A DNA stretch of 64,000 nucleotides, taken from positions 3,965,001 through 4,029,000 of the forward strand of contig NZ_CP067100.1 in NCBI RefSeq assembly GCF_016616235.1. Direction: 5' to 3'. This stretch comes from Bradyrhizobium diazoefficiens (GTDB lineage: Bacteria > Pseudomonadota > Alphaproteobacteria > Rhizobiales > Xanthobacteraceae). The notes beneath the pieces are model-generated. The model saw nothing but the letters and a program-made list of their open reading frames with translations, searched no databases and was not told the origin of the DNA. Every line of letters begins with the position of its first letter. Position 1 is the first letter of the stretch. Positions 1 to 11,839 of this stretch are shown piece by piece. A program made the translations under genes and the position numbers.

Positions 1-102
1 GAAGCGACGGTGGCCGCACTGGTCAGCGGCTGCGAGACGACATGCTGCGGCAGCGCGGCGCCGGATTGCGTGATCTTGCAGCCTGGATTGCGCGGCAAAT
101 GA
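1..102 (+). CDS. Possible 3' end of an upstream gene (partial, unidentified)
   Basis: The window starts inside what may be a coding region. Reading from base 1 gives 33 codons to a TGA at 100-102 and a Cys-rich tail. Reading from base 3 stays open to a TAG at 207-209, but its last third lies in dispersed repeat sequence. Both frames have high GC at third positions, so the true frame cannot be chosen from this fragment. No family is recognised. Confidence 0.25.
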   Translation, partial: EATVAALVSGCETTCCGSAAPDCVILQPGLRGK

Positions 103-110
103 GCCGCGTG

Positions 111-183
111 GTCCGGGTGAGCCAAGCGATACCCGGGAATCGATGCGTAAAAGCTTCCGGATGTCGCCTCGCTCATCCGGGCT
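111..183. repeat. Dispersed inverted repeat (CCCGGATGAGC-type)
   Basis: An imperfect inverted repeat with a left arm at about 112-140 and a right arm at about 155-183. The arms carry the sequence CCGGGTGAGC and its counterpart GCTCATCCGGGC. I recognise this as one of the short extragenic palindromes common between genes in Bradyrhizobium. It has no T-tract, so it is a repeat more than a classical terminator. Confidence 0.6.
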
Positions 184-204
184 GCCAAGGCGTGCCTGCA
201 CTCG

Positions 205-291
205 CGTAGGATGGATAGAGCACTTGCGAACCCATCATGCCTCGACGTTGACGAGAGGGTGATGGGTTTCGCTCCGCTCTCCCGTCCTACG
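205..291. repeat. Dispersed inverted repeat (CGTAGGATGGGT-type)
   Basis: The left arm at 205-237 begins CGTAGGATGG and ends CCCATCA. The right arm at 260-291 begins TGATGGGTTTCGC and ends CCTACG. The arms are about 32 bp with few mismatches and enclose a loop of about 22 bp. This is a widespread extragenic palindrome of rhizobia. The short ORF that overlaps it is not a gene. Confidence 0.7.
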
Positions 292-651
292 AGCATCTAC
301 GACTATCGACTCACCCGAGTGCTGCGGTCATCGCGCCGAGACTGGGCGCCTTCCCCGTGTCGTAAAATCTCAAGTTGTGGATTGTCATCTTCGCGAGGTA
401 TTGCGGTAAGCCAATCCGTGTCTTCCTGGTAACGATTGTGCCACCCCTGCAACACTCACCGCCGATTTAACCCTTATCTCTGTCCGTTCGCACCGGCGCC
501 GCTTTTTGGCCACACCTAAACATGAATAAAATGGCTCTAAAGTTTGAGAGACAGCGGCGGTCCTTAGAGCGACGGGAAATCCCAAGGTCGATTCAAATCT
601 TGGCTCTGATTTTTCGGGTCTGAAAGGGTTGGCCGGGGAAACTGGTTTGCG
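292..651 (+). other. Non-coding leader region upstream of ilvD
   Basis: About 360 bp without a convincing gene. It must hold the ilvD promoter. I do not see a T-box, a branched-chain-rich leader peptide or a clear attenuator. A small inverted repeat (CCAAG then CTTGG) lies near 582-603, and the AT content rises around 515-550, a plausible promoter area. No -35/-10 pair is assigned. Confidence 0.4.
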
Positions 652-2373
652 ATGGACGCGAAGACCGACAAGCAGAGGCTGCCGAGCCGTCACGTGACGG
701 AAGGCCCTGCGCGCGCGCCGCACCGGTCCTATTTCTACGCCATGGGTCTGACCACTGAGCAGATCCACCAGCCCTTTGTTGGCGTCGCCTCGTGCTGGAA
801 CGAGGCCGCTCCCTGCAACATCGCTTTGATGCGCCAGGCGCAGGCGGTGAAGAAGGGTGTCGCGTCCGCCGGCGGCACGCCCCGTGAATTCTGCACCATT
901 ACCGTCACCGACGGCATCGCCATGGGCCATGACGGCATGCGCTCCTCGCTGCCCTCGCGCGAATGTATCGCCGACTCCGTCGAACTGACGGTCCGCGGCC
1001 ACGCCTATGACGCGCTGGTCGGGCTGGCCGGCTGCGACAAGTCGCTGCCGGGCATGATGATGGCGATGGTCCGCCTCAACGTGCCCTCGATCTTCATCTA
1101 TGGCGGCTCGATCCTGCCCGGCAATTTCCGCGGGCAGCAGGTCACCGTGCAGGACATGTTCGAGGCAGTTGGCAAGCATTCGGTCGGCGCCATGTCGGAC
1201 GAGGATCTCGACGAGATCGAGCGCGTGGCGTGCCCCTCGGCGGGCGCCTGCGGCGCGCAGTTCACCGCCAACACCATGGCGACCGTCTCGGAAGCCATTG
1301 GCCTCGCGCTGCCTTACTCGGCTGGTGCTCCGGCACCGTATGAAATCCGCGACGCCTTCTGCATGACCGCGGGCGAGAAGGTGATGGACCTGATCGCGCA
1401 GAACATCCGGCCGCGCGACATCGTCACCCGCAAGGCGCTGGAGAATGCCGCCGCCGTGGTCGCCGCGTCCGGCGGCTCGACCAATGCTGCGCTGCACTTG
1501 CCGGCGATCGCGCATGAGTGCGGCATCAAGTTCGATCTGTTCGACGTCGCCGAAATCTTCAAAAAGACACCTTATGTCGCGGATTTGAAGCCGGGTGGCC
1601 GTTATGTCGCCAAAGACATGTTTGAAGTTGGCGGCATACCGCTTCTGATGAAGACGTTGCTCGACAACGGATTTCTCCACGGCGACTGCATTACCGTCAC
1701 CGGTCGAACGATCGCCGAAAACCTCAAAAGCGTGAAATGGAATCCGCACCAGGACGTGGTGCACCCGGCAGACAAGCCCATCACCGTCACAGGCGGTGTG
1801 GTCGGTCTGAAGGGCAATTTGGCGCCAGAAGGTGCGATCGTGAAAGTCGCGGGAATGTCCAACCTCAGGTTTACCGGTCCGGCCAGGTGCTTCGACCGCG
1901 AGGAGGATGCTTTCGAGGCGGTCCAAAAGCGCACCTATCGCGAAGGCGAAGTCATCGTGATCCGCTACGAGGGGCCGAAGGGCGGTCCCGGCATGCGGGA
2001 AATGCTCCAGACCACCGCGGCACTGACCGGCCAGGGCATGGGCGGCAAGATCGCGCTCATCACCGACGGACGCTTCTCCGGCGCCACCCGCGGCTTCTGC
2101 ATCGGCCATGTCGGGCCCGAGGCGGCGGTCGGCGGCCCGATCGGGCTGCTCGAGGACGGCGACATCATCGAGATCGATGCGGTCGCGGGGACCCTTGACG
2201 TAAAATTGAGTGACGCTGAGCTCGCTCAGCGCAAGACCAAATGGGCGGCTCGCGCGACTAATCATACGTCGGGTGCGCTCTGGAAATATGCTCAGCAGGT
2301 TGGACCAGCGGTCGGAGGGGCAGTAACCCATCCGGGCGGCGCGCACGAGAAACAGTGCTATGCGGACATCTAG
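652..2373 (+). CDS. ilvD: Dihydroxy-acid dehydratase
   Basis: 573 residues, the usual length for the IlvD/Edd family. The enzyme dehydrates 2,3-dihydroxy-isovalerate and -methylvalerate to the 2-keto acids of valine, isoleucine and leucine synthesis in the cytosol. Three cysteines sit where the Fe-S cluster ligands are expected: C48 in ASCWNE, C128 in GCDKS and C200 in GACGAQ. The C-terminal TDGRFSGATRG motif is intact. The family also includes sugar-acid dehydratases, but the overall sequence fits the housekeeping enzyme of bradyrhizobia. The ATG at 652 gives a normal N-terminus. The last codons overlap the start of the exoR-like gene by 14 bp. Confidence 0.93.
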   Translation: MDAKTDKQRLPSRHVTEGPARAPHRSYFYAMGLTTEQIHQPFVGVASCWNEAAPCNIALMRQAQAVKKGVASAGGTPREFCTITVTDGIAMGHDGMRSSLPSRECIADSVELTVRGHAYDALVGLAGCDKSLPGMMMAMVRLNVPSIFIYGGSILPGNFRGQQVTVQDMFEAVGKHSVGAMSDEDLDEIERVACPSAGACGAQFTANTMATVSEAIGLALPYSAGAPAPYEIRDAFCMTAGEKVMDLIAQNIRPRDIVTRKALENAAAVVAASGGSTNAALHLPAIAHECGIKFDLFDVAEIFKKTPYVADLKPGGRYVAKDMFEVGGIPLLMKTLLDNGFLHGDCITVTGRTIAENLKSVKWNPHQDVVHPADKPITVTGGVVGLKGNLAPEGAIVKVAGMSNLRFTGPARCFDREEDAFEAVQKRTYREGEVIVIRYEGPKGGPGMREMLQTTAALTGQGMGGKIALITDGRFSGATRGFCIGHVGPEAAVGGPIGLLEDGDIIEIDAVAGTLDVKLSDAELAQRKTKWAARATNHTSGALWKYAQQVGPAVGGAVTHPGGAHEKQCYADI

Positions 2374-3184
2374 GCGTGCCATTGTTGCGTTTGTGTTGGG
2401 GGCGGCTGCGCTGGCCGCGCCGGCGCTCGCCTTCGACGGCGCGCCGGTCAACAAGGACGCCGCCCTCCCTGTCGTGACCACATTGCCCGGCACGGCCACC
2501 ACCCTGCGCAGCCGGACGGCACCGGTGACGGCGCCCCAGGAAGCCTCACTCAGCGCCCTGCAATATGCCGCCGAGGGCGGTCATCCCATCGCGCAGTGGA
2601 AGCTCGGCCGCATGTACGCCAATGGCGACGGTGTGGCCCAGGACGATGTCCGCGCCTTTGAATATTTCAGCCGGATCGCCAATGCGCATGCCGAGGACAG
2701 CCCGTCGGCGCCGCAGGCGCAGGTCGTGGCCAACGCCTTCGTCGCGCTCGGCCGCTACTATCTGAGCGGCATCCCGAACTCCAAGATCAAGCCGGACCAG
2801 GACCGGGCGCGGGAGATGTTCTCCTACGCGGCCTCCTATTTCGGCAATGCGGACGCCCAGTACGATCTCGCCCGGCTGTATCTGAAGACGCCCGACGCCT
2901 CGCGCGAGGATTTCCGCTATGGCGCGCGCTGGCTCGGCCTTGCCGCCCAGAAGGGGCAGCACGAGGCCCAGGCGCTGCTCGGCCAGATGCTGTTCAATGG
3001 CGACCGCCTGCCGCGGCAGGCCGCGCGCGGCCTGATGTGGCTGACCCTGGCGCGTGACAGCGCCGGGCCGGAAGAGACCTGGATCAAGGAAAACTACAAC
3101 CGCGCCTTCGCCAAGGCCTCCGACGACGACCGCGCCATGTGCCTGCAAATGCTGGAACAGTGGGTGCAGGGCCGCCGGGAATAG
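2360..3184 (+). CDS. exoR: ExoR-like periplasmic Sel1-repeat regulator
   Basis: 274 residues. A signal peptide ends at the Ala-Leu-Ala site around residue 24, so the mature protein is periplasmic. The rest is Sel1/TPR-like repeats, including GHPIAQWKLGRMYANGDG and the following FEYFSRIAN and FVALGRYYLSGIP segments. These match what I know of ExoR from Sinorhizobium and Agrobacterium, the periplasmic inhibitor of the ExoS/ChvG-ChvI two-component system, which controls exopolysaccharide and motility. The start lies inside ilvD (14 bp overlap), implying co-transcription. The symbol is by family resemblance; another Sel1 protein is possible. Confidence 0.78.
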   Translation: MRTSRRAIVAFVLGAAALAAPALAFDGAPVNKDAALPVVTTLPGTATTLRSRTAPVTAPQEASLSALQYAAEGGHPIAQWKLGRMYANGDGVAQDDVRAFEYFSRIANAHAEDSPSAPQAQVVANAFVALGRYYLSGIPNSKIKPDQDRAREMFSYAASYFGNADAQYDLARLYLKTPDASREDFRYGARWLGLAAQKGQHEAQALLGQMLFNGDRLPRQAARGLMWLTLARDSAGPEETWIKENYNRAFAKASDDDRAMCLQMLEQWVQGRRE

Positions 3185-3201
3185 GCCCCGTAGAGGCGCT
3201 G

Positions 3202-3999
3202 TTACGCCGCCTCGAGATCCAGATCCGCCCACACCGGCACGTGGTCCGACGGCTTCTCCCAGCCGCGCACATAGCTGTCGATGCCGACATTGGCGAGCTT
3301 GTCGCTGGCCTGCGGCGACAACAAGAGATGGTCGATCCGCAGACCCTGATTCTTCTGCCACGCCCCGGCCTGGTAGTCCCAGAAGGTGTAGAGCCCGCCC
3401 TCGTCGGTGACGGCCCGCAGCGCATCGGTGAGGCCGAGGCCGAGCAGGGACTGGAAGCTCTCGCGCGTCTCGGCCTTGAACAGGGCGTCCTCGGTCCAGG
3501 CGGCGGGGTTGTGGACGTCGCGGGCGTGCGGAATGACGTTGAAGTCGCCGGCGAGGATCAGCGGCTCCTCGGACTTGAGGCGCTCCTTCGAATACTCAAG
3601 AAGCCGCGACATCCATTTGAGCTTGTAGGGATATTTCTCGGTCCCGACCGGGTTGCCGTTGGGCAGATAGAGGCACGCGATGCGCAGGACTCCTTGCTTG
3701 AGCGTCACCACGCCTTCGAGGAAGCGGGCATGGGCGTCCTCGTCATCGCCGGCCAGCCCCGATTTGGTCTCGTCGAAGCGGAGTTTTGAGAGCAGGGCGA
3801 CGCCATTGAACGTCTTCTGTCCGTGCGTGACGACGTTGTAGCCGAGCGCCTCGATCTCCAGCCGCGGGAAGGCCTCGTCCACGCATTTGATCTCCTGGAG
3901 GCAGACGATGTCCGGCTGGCATTCCCTCAGCCAGGTCAGCAGTGGGTCGATCCGCTGCCGGACCGAGTTCACGTTCCAGGTGGCAACTCTGATGGGCAT
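3202..3999 (-). CDS. xthA: Exodeoxyribonuclease III
   Basis: 265 residues from the ATG at 3999 (MPIRVATWNVNSVRQR); an in-frame start at 4020 would add seven unlikely residues. It is an endonuclease/exonuclease/phosphatase-fold AP endonuclease and 3'-5' exonuclease for base excision repair. Visible motifs are the N-terminal WNVNS, CLQEIKC with the metal-binding Glu, LAGDFNV, and the C-terminal SDHVPVW with the catalytic Asp-His pair. It converges with the exoR-like gene, leaving only 17 bp between the stops, and no terminator hairpin is evident there. Confidence 0.95.
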   Translation of the reverse strand: MPIRVATWNVNSVRQRIDPLLTWLRECQPDIVCLQEIKCVDEAFPRLEIEALGYNVVTHGQKTFNGVALLSKLRFDETKSGLAGDDEDAHARFLEGVVTLKQGVLRIACLYLPNGNPVGTEKYPYKLKWMSRLLEYSKERLKSEEPLILAGDFNVIPHARDVHNPAAWTEDALFKAETRESFQSLLGLGLTDALRAVTDEGGLYTFWDYQAGAWQKNQGLRIDHLLLSPQASDKLANVGIDSYVRGWEKPSDHVPVWADLDLEAA

Positions 4000-4135
4000 G
4001 TCGGCGGGGCTCCGGACCAAGGGCCATGGTTAGAACAAACTGCAAACGCGCCCGTCAAGGACGCTGCAAAATCGCCCACAAAATTAACCCGGCTTAAGCA
4101 GGCCGCAGGCCATTGATGCGGAAAAGGTTCCGCGG

Positions 4136-6466
<2,331 letters not shown>

Positions 6467-6654
6467 AGCGCCGGCTAGGGGTCGAATCCGGCGCGTAGTG
6501 TCCGGCCGAGCTCCCCGCCCTTGGGGACCGCGCGATGATTACATCCTACCCCTGTTTTGCCCGACGGGTCAAATGTTTTTCGTAAAAGCCGAAGTGCATC
6601 GCGCCGGCGTGCCGGCTACTGTGCATGGGGTTGTTTTTCAGATTTTGAGTCGGG
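6467..6654. repeat. Intergenic spacer with a probable Bradyrhizobium dispersed repeat
   Basis: This 188-bp spacer between two converging genes contains TTTGCCCGACGGGTCAAAT and a following GTGCATGGGGTTGTTTTTC segment. I recognise these as recurring intergenic sequence in Bradyrhizobium, and a related TTTTGCCCGTCGGGC sits at about 51970. The short ORF across it is not credible. Assignment is by recognition only. Confidence 0.4.
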
Positions 6655-6984
6655 CTAGATCGAGAAGCTGGTCCCGCAACCGCAGGACGCCGTCGCGTTG
6701 GGATTGTTGACGCGGAACGAGGCGCCGATCAGGTCGTCGACGAAATCGACCTGCGAGCCAGCCAGGAACGGCTGAGAGGCGGAATCGACCAGCACCACCG
6801 CATTGTCCTGCTCGATCACGAGATCGTCGTCGGTGCGGTCGCGGTCGATGTCGAACTTGTACTGGAAGCCGGAGCAGCCGCCGCCCTCGACCGAGATGCG
6901 CAGCATCGCGCCTGTGCCTTCGCCCTTGAGGATCTCCCCAATCCGGCGTGCGGCCCGGTCGCTGATGGTCACGGCAGTCGTCAT
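6655..6984 (-). CDS. erpA: Iron-sulfur cluster insertion protein (A-type carrier)
   Basis: 109 residues, typical of A-type carriers. It carries the three conserved cysteines, C37 in EGGGCSGFQY and C101/C103 in SCGCGTSF, that hold a cluster during transfer from the Isc/Suf scaffold to target proteins. ErpA and IscA-like proteins are hard to separate from sequence; ErpA is chosen because the gene stands outside a suf/isc operon. It is divergent from dgt with a 130-bp shared promoter region. Confidence 0.88.
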   Translation of the reverse strand: MTTAVTISDRAARRIGEILKGEGTGAMLRISVEGGGCSGFQYKFDIDRDRTDDDLVIEQDNAVVLVDSASQPFLAGSQVDFVDDLIGASFRVNNPNATASCGCGTSFSI

Positions 6985-7114
6985 GGCTGGTCTCCGATAG
7001 TCCCTTAGTCCCGCGTCACACCAAATTCACTTGCCCAATTCAGTTGGTATCCCGCGCCCGACATAGTTAAGTGCCACCATACGCAGAATCAAATGGATAG
7101 GGACTAAATTCGCC

Positions 7115-8323
7115 GTGTCCGTCGGAATGGCAGCCCCCCGCGCGCCCTATGCCTGCGATCCCGATCGCAGCCGCGGCCGGCTAGTCGCCGAGCCGCCGAG
7201 CCGGACCCGGAGCCCGTTCCGGCGCGATTGCGACCGGGTGATCCATTCCACCGCGTTCCGCCGCCTGAAGTACAAGACCCAGGTGTTCGTGTTCCACGAG
7301 GGCGATCACTACCGGACCCGGTTGACCCATTCGCTGGAGGTGGCGCAGATCGCCCGCGCACTGGCCCGGCAGCTCGGGCTGGACGAGGACCTCACCGAAA
7401 CCCTGGCGCTCGCCCACGATCTCGGCCATCCCCCATTCGGCCACGCCGGCGAGCGGGCGCTGGATGCCTGCCTCAAGGAGTTTGGCGGCTTCGACCACAA
7501 TGCCCAGACCTTGCGCGTCGTCGCCGCGCTGGAGCACCGCTATCCCGAGTTCGACGGGCTGAATCTGACCTGGGAGTCGCTGGAGGGCATCGTCAAGCAC
7601 AACGGCCCGCTGACCGACCGCAACGGCGCGCCGGTCGGACGCTACCGCGAGCATGGCGTTCCCGTCGGCATCGCCGACTACATCAAGACCTACGATCTCG
7701 AATTGTGGAGCTTCGCCTCGCTCGAAGCGCAGGTCGCAGCGATCGCCGACGACATCGCCTATGACGCCCACGACATCGACGACGGCCTGCGCGCCGGCCT
7801 GTTCCATCTCGACGACCTCAAGGTGATGCCGCTCACCGCGGAGATCATCGCCGAGACCTCGGCGCACTATCCCGCTCTCGAAGACGTCAGGCGCGGCGCC
7901 GAACTGGTGCGCGAGCTGATCTCGCACCTGATCGGCGCGGTGTTCGCGGAGGCGCAGAAGAACCTCAATGCGGTGAAACCGCAGTCGGCCCAGGACGTCC
8001 GCCAGCAGAGCCGGGCGCTGATCGCGTTCCCGCCTGAAGTTGCCGAGGAGGAGGCCGCCATCAAGGGCTTCCTCTACCAGCACATGTACCGCCACCAACG
8101 GGTGATGCGGGTGATGGGGGAGGCCGAGCAGATCCTGTTCGACTTGTTCGCAAAATACCTGAAATCCCCTGGCGACCTGCCGCCGGAATGGCTGCTCGGG
8201 GCGGAGGCGGACAATGGGGGCGACCGGGCCCGCCGGATCGGCAATTTCATTGCCGGAATGACCGACCGTTTCGCCCTGACCGAGCACCAGCGGCTTTTTG
8301 ACTCGACCCCGGATTTGCGTTAG
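7115..8323 (+). CDS. dgt: Deoxyguanosinetriphosphate triphosphohydrolase-like protein
   Basis: 402 residues of the HD-domain dGTPase family, which hydrolyses dNTPs to deoxynucleosides and triphosphate. HD-type metal ligands are visible in [12 protein letters not shown] and [15 protein letters not shown]. The N-terminal segment with [25 protein letters not shown] spacing is characteristic of the type-2 subfamily found in alphaproteobacteria. The GTG at 7115 is used; an ATG at 7127 would remove four residues. It is the first gene of a long same-strand series, with argS only 9 bp downstream. Confidence 0.9.
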   Translation: MSVGMAAPRAPYACDPDRSRGRLVAEPPSRTRSPFRRDCDRVIHSTAFRRLKYKTQVFVFHEGDHYRTRLTHSLEVAQIARALARQLGLDEDLTETLALAHDLGHPPFGHAGERALDACLKEFGGFDHNAQTLRVVAALEHRYPEFDGLNLTWESLEGIVKHNGPLTDRNGAPVGRYREHGVPVGIADYIKTYDLELWSFASLEAQVAAIADDIAYDAHDIDDGLRAGLFHLDDLKVMPLTAEIIAETSAHYPALEDVRRGAELVRELISHLIGAVFAEAQKNLNAVKPQSAQDVRQQSRALIAFPPEVAEEEAAIKGFLYQHMYRHQRVMRVMGEAEQILFDLFAKYLKSPGDLPPEWLLGAEADNGGDRARRIGNFIAGMTDRFALTEHQRLFDSTPDLR

Positions 8324-8332
8324 GCGGCGGCC

Positions 8333-10123
8333 ATGCCCGACCCATCCTCAGCACTGCATTTGTTCGCCGACGTGCTCGCACGCGTGCACGCCGCCTGCCG
8401 CGCGCTCGCGGCGGAATCCAACTGGCCCGAGGGCATCGATTTCTCGCGCGTGGTGGTCGAGCCGCCGCGCGATGCCACCCATGGCGACATGGCGACCAAC
8501 GCGGCCATGGTGCTGGCGAAAGAGGCAAAGGCAAAGCCGCGCGATCTCGCCGAGCAGATTGCCGAGCGGCTGCGCGCCGACGCGCTGATCGCCAAGGTCG
8601 ACGTCGCCGGTCCCGGCTTCATCAATCTGACACTGAAGCCCGCGGCCTGGGCCGAGGCGCTGCGAACAGTGCTGCGCGAGGCCGCCGATTACGGGCGCAT
8701 CCGCGGCGGCTCCAAGGTCAATGTCGAATACGTCTCGGCCAATCCGACCGGACCGATGCATGTCGGCCACTGCCGCGGCGCCGTGTTCGGCGATGCGCTG
8801 GCGAGTCTGCTGCAGTTTGCCGGCCACGACGTCACGCGCGAATATTACATCAACGACGCCGGCGCGCAGGTCGACGTGCTCGCGCGCTCCGCGTTCCTGC
8901 GGTACCGCGAGGCGCTCGGCGAGAACATCGATGCGATCCCGGAGGGGCTCTATCCCGGCGACTATCTGAAGCCGGTGGGCGCTGCGCTGGCAAAGGAGCA
9001 TGGCGACAAGCTCCTCGCGATGAGCGAGGCCGAGTGGCTGCCGACGGTGCGCGCCAAGGCGATCGCGATGATGATGGACGAGATCAAGGACGATCTCGCC
9101 GCCCTGAACATCCGTCACGACGTGTTCTTCTCGGAGCGCTCGCTGATCGAGAGCGGCAACAACAAGGTTGCCGAGACCATCGATTTCCTGAAGGCCAAGG
9201 GCGACATCTACGAGGGACGCCTGCCGCCGCCGAAGGGCGCGCCGGTCGAGGACTGGGAAGACCGCGAGCAGCTGCTGTTCAGGGCGACCGCCTACGGTGA
9301 CGATGTGGATCGTCCGCTGATCAAGTCGGACGGCAGCTACACTTACTTCGCCTCCGACATCGCCTACCACAAGAACAAGTTCGACCGTGGTTTCGCCGAG
9401 ATGATCGACGTTTGGGGCGCCGACCATGGCGGCTACATCAAGCGCATGCAGGCGGCGGTGAAGGCCACGACCTCAGGCAAAGGCTCGCTCGACGTCAAGA
9501 TCGTCCAGCTCGTGAAGTTGCTGCGCAACGGCGAGCCGGTGAAAATGTCGAAGCGGAGCGGGGACTTCGTCACCTTGCGTGAGGTGGTGGATGAGGTCGG
9601 CCAGGACGCCGTCCGCTTCATGATGCTCTACCGCAAGAACGACGCGGTGCTCGACTTCGACCTCGCCAAGGTCATGGAACAGTCGCGCGACAACCCGGTG
9701 TTCTACGTCCAGTACGGTCACGCCCGCGGCCACTCGATCTTCCGCAACGCGCGGGCCGAGGTGTTCCCGGAACTCCCCGAGGAGGCCAACAAGCGCATCG
9801 CCTGGCTCAGTGAGTCGGCGATGGAACGGCTGTCCGACCCGGTCGAGCTCGACCTTCTCAAGCGCCTCGCAATTTATCCGCGGATGCTGGAAGCGGCCGC
9901 CAGCGCCCACGAGCCGCACCGAATTGCCTTTTATCTCTATGATTTAGCCAGCGAATTTCACGCACTTTGGACGAAGGGGCGCGATTTGCCCTATTTACGC
10001 TTCATTATCAATAATGATGCAGATCTAACAAAGGCGCGGCTGGCCATGGTCCAGGGCGTCGTCTCTGTCCTGGCATCGGGCCTCGCCATCCTCGGCGTCC
10101 ATGCTCCGGACGAGATGCGGTAG
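8333..10123 (+). CDS. argS: Arginyl-tRNA synthetase
   Basis: 596 residues, the class I synthetase that charges tRNA-Arg. It has an N-terminal Add-1 domain, the HIGH-type motif in [18 protein letters not shown], the KMSKR loop in [11 protein letters not shown], and a C-terminal DALR anticodon-binding domain. It follows dgt after 9 bp, and the two are likely co-transcribed. The last 200 bp have visibly lower GC than the rest (around 9930-10030), but the reading frame and motifs are intact. Confidence 0.97.
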   Translation: MPDPSSALHLFADVLARVHAACRALAAESNWPEGIDFSRVVVEPPRDATHGDMATNAAMVLAKEAKAKPRDLAEQIAERLRADALIAKVDVAGPGFINLTLKPAAWAEALRTVLREAADYGRIRGGSKVNVEYVSANPTGPMHVGHCRGAVFGDALASLLQFAGHDVTREYYINDAGAQVDVLARSAFLRYREALGENIDAIPEGLYPGDYLKPVGAALAKEHGDKLLAMSEAEWLPTVRAKAIAMMMDEIKDDLAALNIRHDVFFSERSLIESGNNKVAETIDFLKAKGDIYEGRLPPPKGAPVEDWEDREQLLFRATAYGDDVDRPLIKSDGSYTYFASDIAYHKNKFDRGFAEMIDVWGADHGGYIKRMQAAVKATTSGKGSLDVKIVQLVKLLRNGEPVKMSKRSGDFVTLREVVDEVGQDAVRFMMLYRKNDAVLDFDLAKVMEQSRDNPVFYVQYGHARGHSIFRNARAEVFPELPEEANKRIAWLSESAMERLSDPVELDLLKRLAIYPRMLEAAASAHEPHRIAFYLYDLASEFHALWTKGRDLPYLRFIINNDADLTKARLAMVQGVVSVLASGLAILGVHAPDEMR

Positions 10124-10263
10124 TTTGGGGCGAACTACCTAAGGGGAATTTGGGGGTAACCGGCAGAAGCCGGATCGCTTAGACTTGGTTGACAGCCTTG
10201 TGGGTCGAAAGCCGTGCCTTGGTCGAGGGGCGCGCGGCTTTCCCGAAGGGACGCATCATCACG

Positions 10264-11793
10264 ATGGCCGAACGATATCACGATAGACCGTTTCCTTCCG
10301 ATGACTATGGTCGCGGTGGCGACCTGCATGCGAAGGCGGAAAGCGATCCCCTAGCCGAGCTCGCCCGCCTGATCGGTCAAACCGATCCGTTCGCTGCGCA
10401 GGGACGGCCCGCCCACCCGCCGGCGCCTACGCAGAGCTACCAGGACGACAACTACGCGCAGGACGATGATCAGCAGGATTATGCCGAGGAGGCTCCGCCG
10501 CCTCCGCCCGGACCGCCGTCATGGATGCGGCGCGCCAACGTGCAGCCGCAGCCGGCACCCGAACCCGACTATCCTGCCTCTGTGAGCCCGGTTCATCCGC
10601 TGCATCGCTATTCAGCCCAGCCGGCTGCCCCCGAGCCTGATTACCATCAGCCGCAGGCTTATCCGGATCACGGCTATCAAGATCAGGCTCAAGCCTACCA
10701 GGAGCAGGCCTATCAGGAGCCGTCTCCGCAGCCCGATCCGTCGCGCTACGACGATGCGCTCTACGGACGGCTGGAGGCGGGCGAGCAGGACTATCAGCGC
10801 GATCCCGCTTATCCGGACGACCCCTACGCGTTCCAGAGCGACTATCCCGAAGCGGACCTCGACGAGCCGAAGAAGCAGCGCGGCGGCATGATGACGATCG
10901 CGGCGATCCTTGCGCTGGCCGTGGTCGGCACCGGTGCGGCCTTCGCCTACAAGACCTATGTCGGCTCGCCCCGCAGTGGTGAGCCGCCGATCATCAGGGC
11001 CGACAACACGCCGACCAAGATCGTGCCGGCGCCGACGGACTCCTCGGCCAAGCTGCCGGATCGCATGGCGAGCGGCGACGGTTCCGAGAAGATCGTGCCG
11101 CGCGAGGAAGCACCCGTCGACGTCAACGCCAAGGCCAGCGGTCCCCGCGTGGTATTCCCGCCGCTGAACCAGAACGCCAATCCGCCGACGGTGGCGAGCG
11201 TCTCGCCCTCGGCGGTGCCGCCGCCGAGCGCAGGTCCGATGCCGGGCAACGGTACGATGCCGAACAATTCGCCGCGCCCGGTCAGGACCGTGGCCGTGCG
11301 GGGCGACCAGACCGATAGCGCCGCGCCGCAAGCCGCGGCGGCCAAGCCCGCGGCAACGGCCCCAAAGCCGGTCGCTGCGCCCGCTGCCCCAGCCGCACCG
11401 CGCAATCCGCCGACCTCGGCCAATGCCAGCGCGAATCAGCCGCTGTCACTGGCCCCGCAATCGGCGCCTGCCGAGCCGCCACAGCGGATGGCTGCGACCA
11501 CCCCGACGCAAATCGCGCCCGCCAGCAGCGGCGGTGGCGGCTACGTCGTGCAGGTCTCCTCGCAGCAGACTGAGGAAAGCGCTCACGCCTCCTACCGGGT
11601 GCTTCAGAGTAAGTACGGCAGCGTGCTCGGCTCTCGCGCGCCGGTGATCAAGCGCGTCGATCTCACCGACAAGGGCAAGGGGATCGTTTACCGCGCCTTC
11701 GCCGGTCCCTATGGATCGGCCGAGGAGGCGACGCAGGCCTGCAACAGCCTGAAGTCCGCAGGCCTGTCGGCCTGCTTCGTCCAGAGGAATTAA
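10264..11793 (+). CDS. SPOR domain-containing cell-envelope protein
   Basis: 509 residues from the ATG at 10264; an in-frame extension upstream to 10189 is not protein-like. It has a long cytoplasmic region rich in Gln, Tyr and Pro, with DYHQPQ and QAYQE-type tandem units around residues 110-160. A single transmembrane helix lies at about 207-232, then a Pro/Ala-rich periplasmic linker, and a C-terminal SPOR domain (GGYVVQVSSQQTEESA onward) that binds denuded glycan strands at the division septum. It sits between argS and nagZ, an order kept in many Rhizobiales. A role in division is inferred from the SPOR domain. Confidence 0.88.
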   Translation: MAERYHDRPFPSDDYGRGGDLHAKAESDPLAELARLIGQTDPFAAQGRPAHPPAPTQSYQDDNYAQDDDQQDYAEEAPPPPPGPPSWMRRANVQPQPAPEPDYPASVSPVHPLHRYSAQPAAPEPDYHQPQAYPDHGYQDQAQAYQEQAYQEPSPQPDPSRYDDALYGRLEAGEQDYQRDPAYPDDPYAFQSDYPEADLDEPKKQRGGMMTIAAILALAVVGTGAAFAYKTYVGSPRSGEPPIIRADNTPTKIVPAPTDSSAKLPDRMASGDGSEKIVPREEAPVDVNAKASGPRVVFPPLNQNANPPTVASVSPSAVPPPSAGPMPGNGTMPNNSPRPVRTVAVRGDQTDSAAPQAAAAKPAATAPKPVAAPAAPAAPRNPPTSANASANQPLSLAPQSAPAEPPQRMAATTPTQIAPASSGGGGYVVQVSSQQTEESAHASYRVLQSKYGSVLGSRAPVIKRVDLTDKGKGIVYRAFAGPYGSAEEATQACNSLKSAGLSACFVQRN

Positions 11794-11839
11794 CGGCCGT
11801 TTCCTTGACCCCCTCGCAGGGCAGGGTTAATCGGCCCTT

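Noticed and set aside
565..610. tRNA-like T-arm (GGTCGATTCAAATC) upstream of ilvD
   Set aside because: No acceptor, D-arm or anticodon arm can be built; the resemblance is limited to one short stem.
385..2502. 705-residue reading frame on the minus strand across ilvD
   Set aside because: It is antisense to a clear ilvD gene, its product is Arg/Asp/Ala-rich without a domain, and such frames are usual opposite high-GC genes.
6482..6506. Another GGGTCGAATCC-like stretch after the hybrid kinase gene
   Set aside because: It does not fold into a cloverleaf and has no CCA end or anticodon stem.
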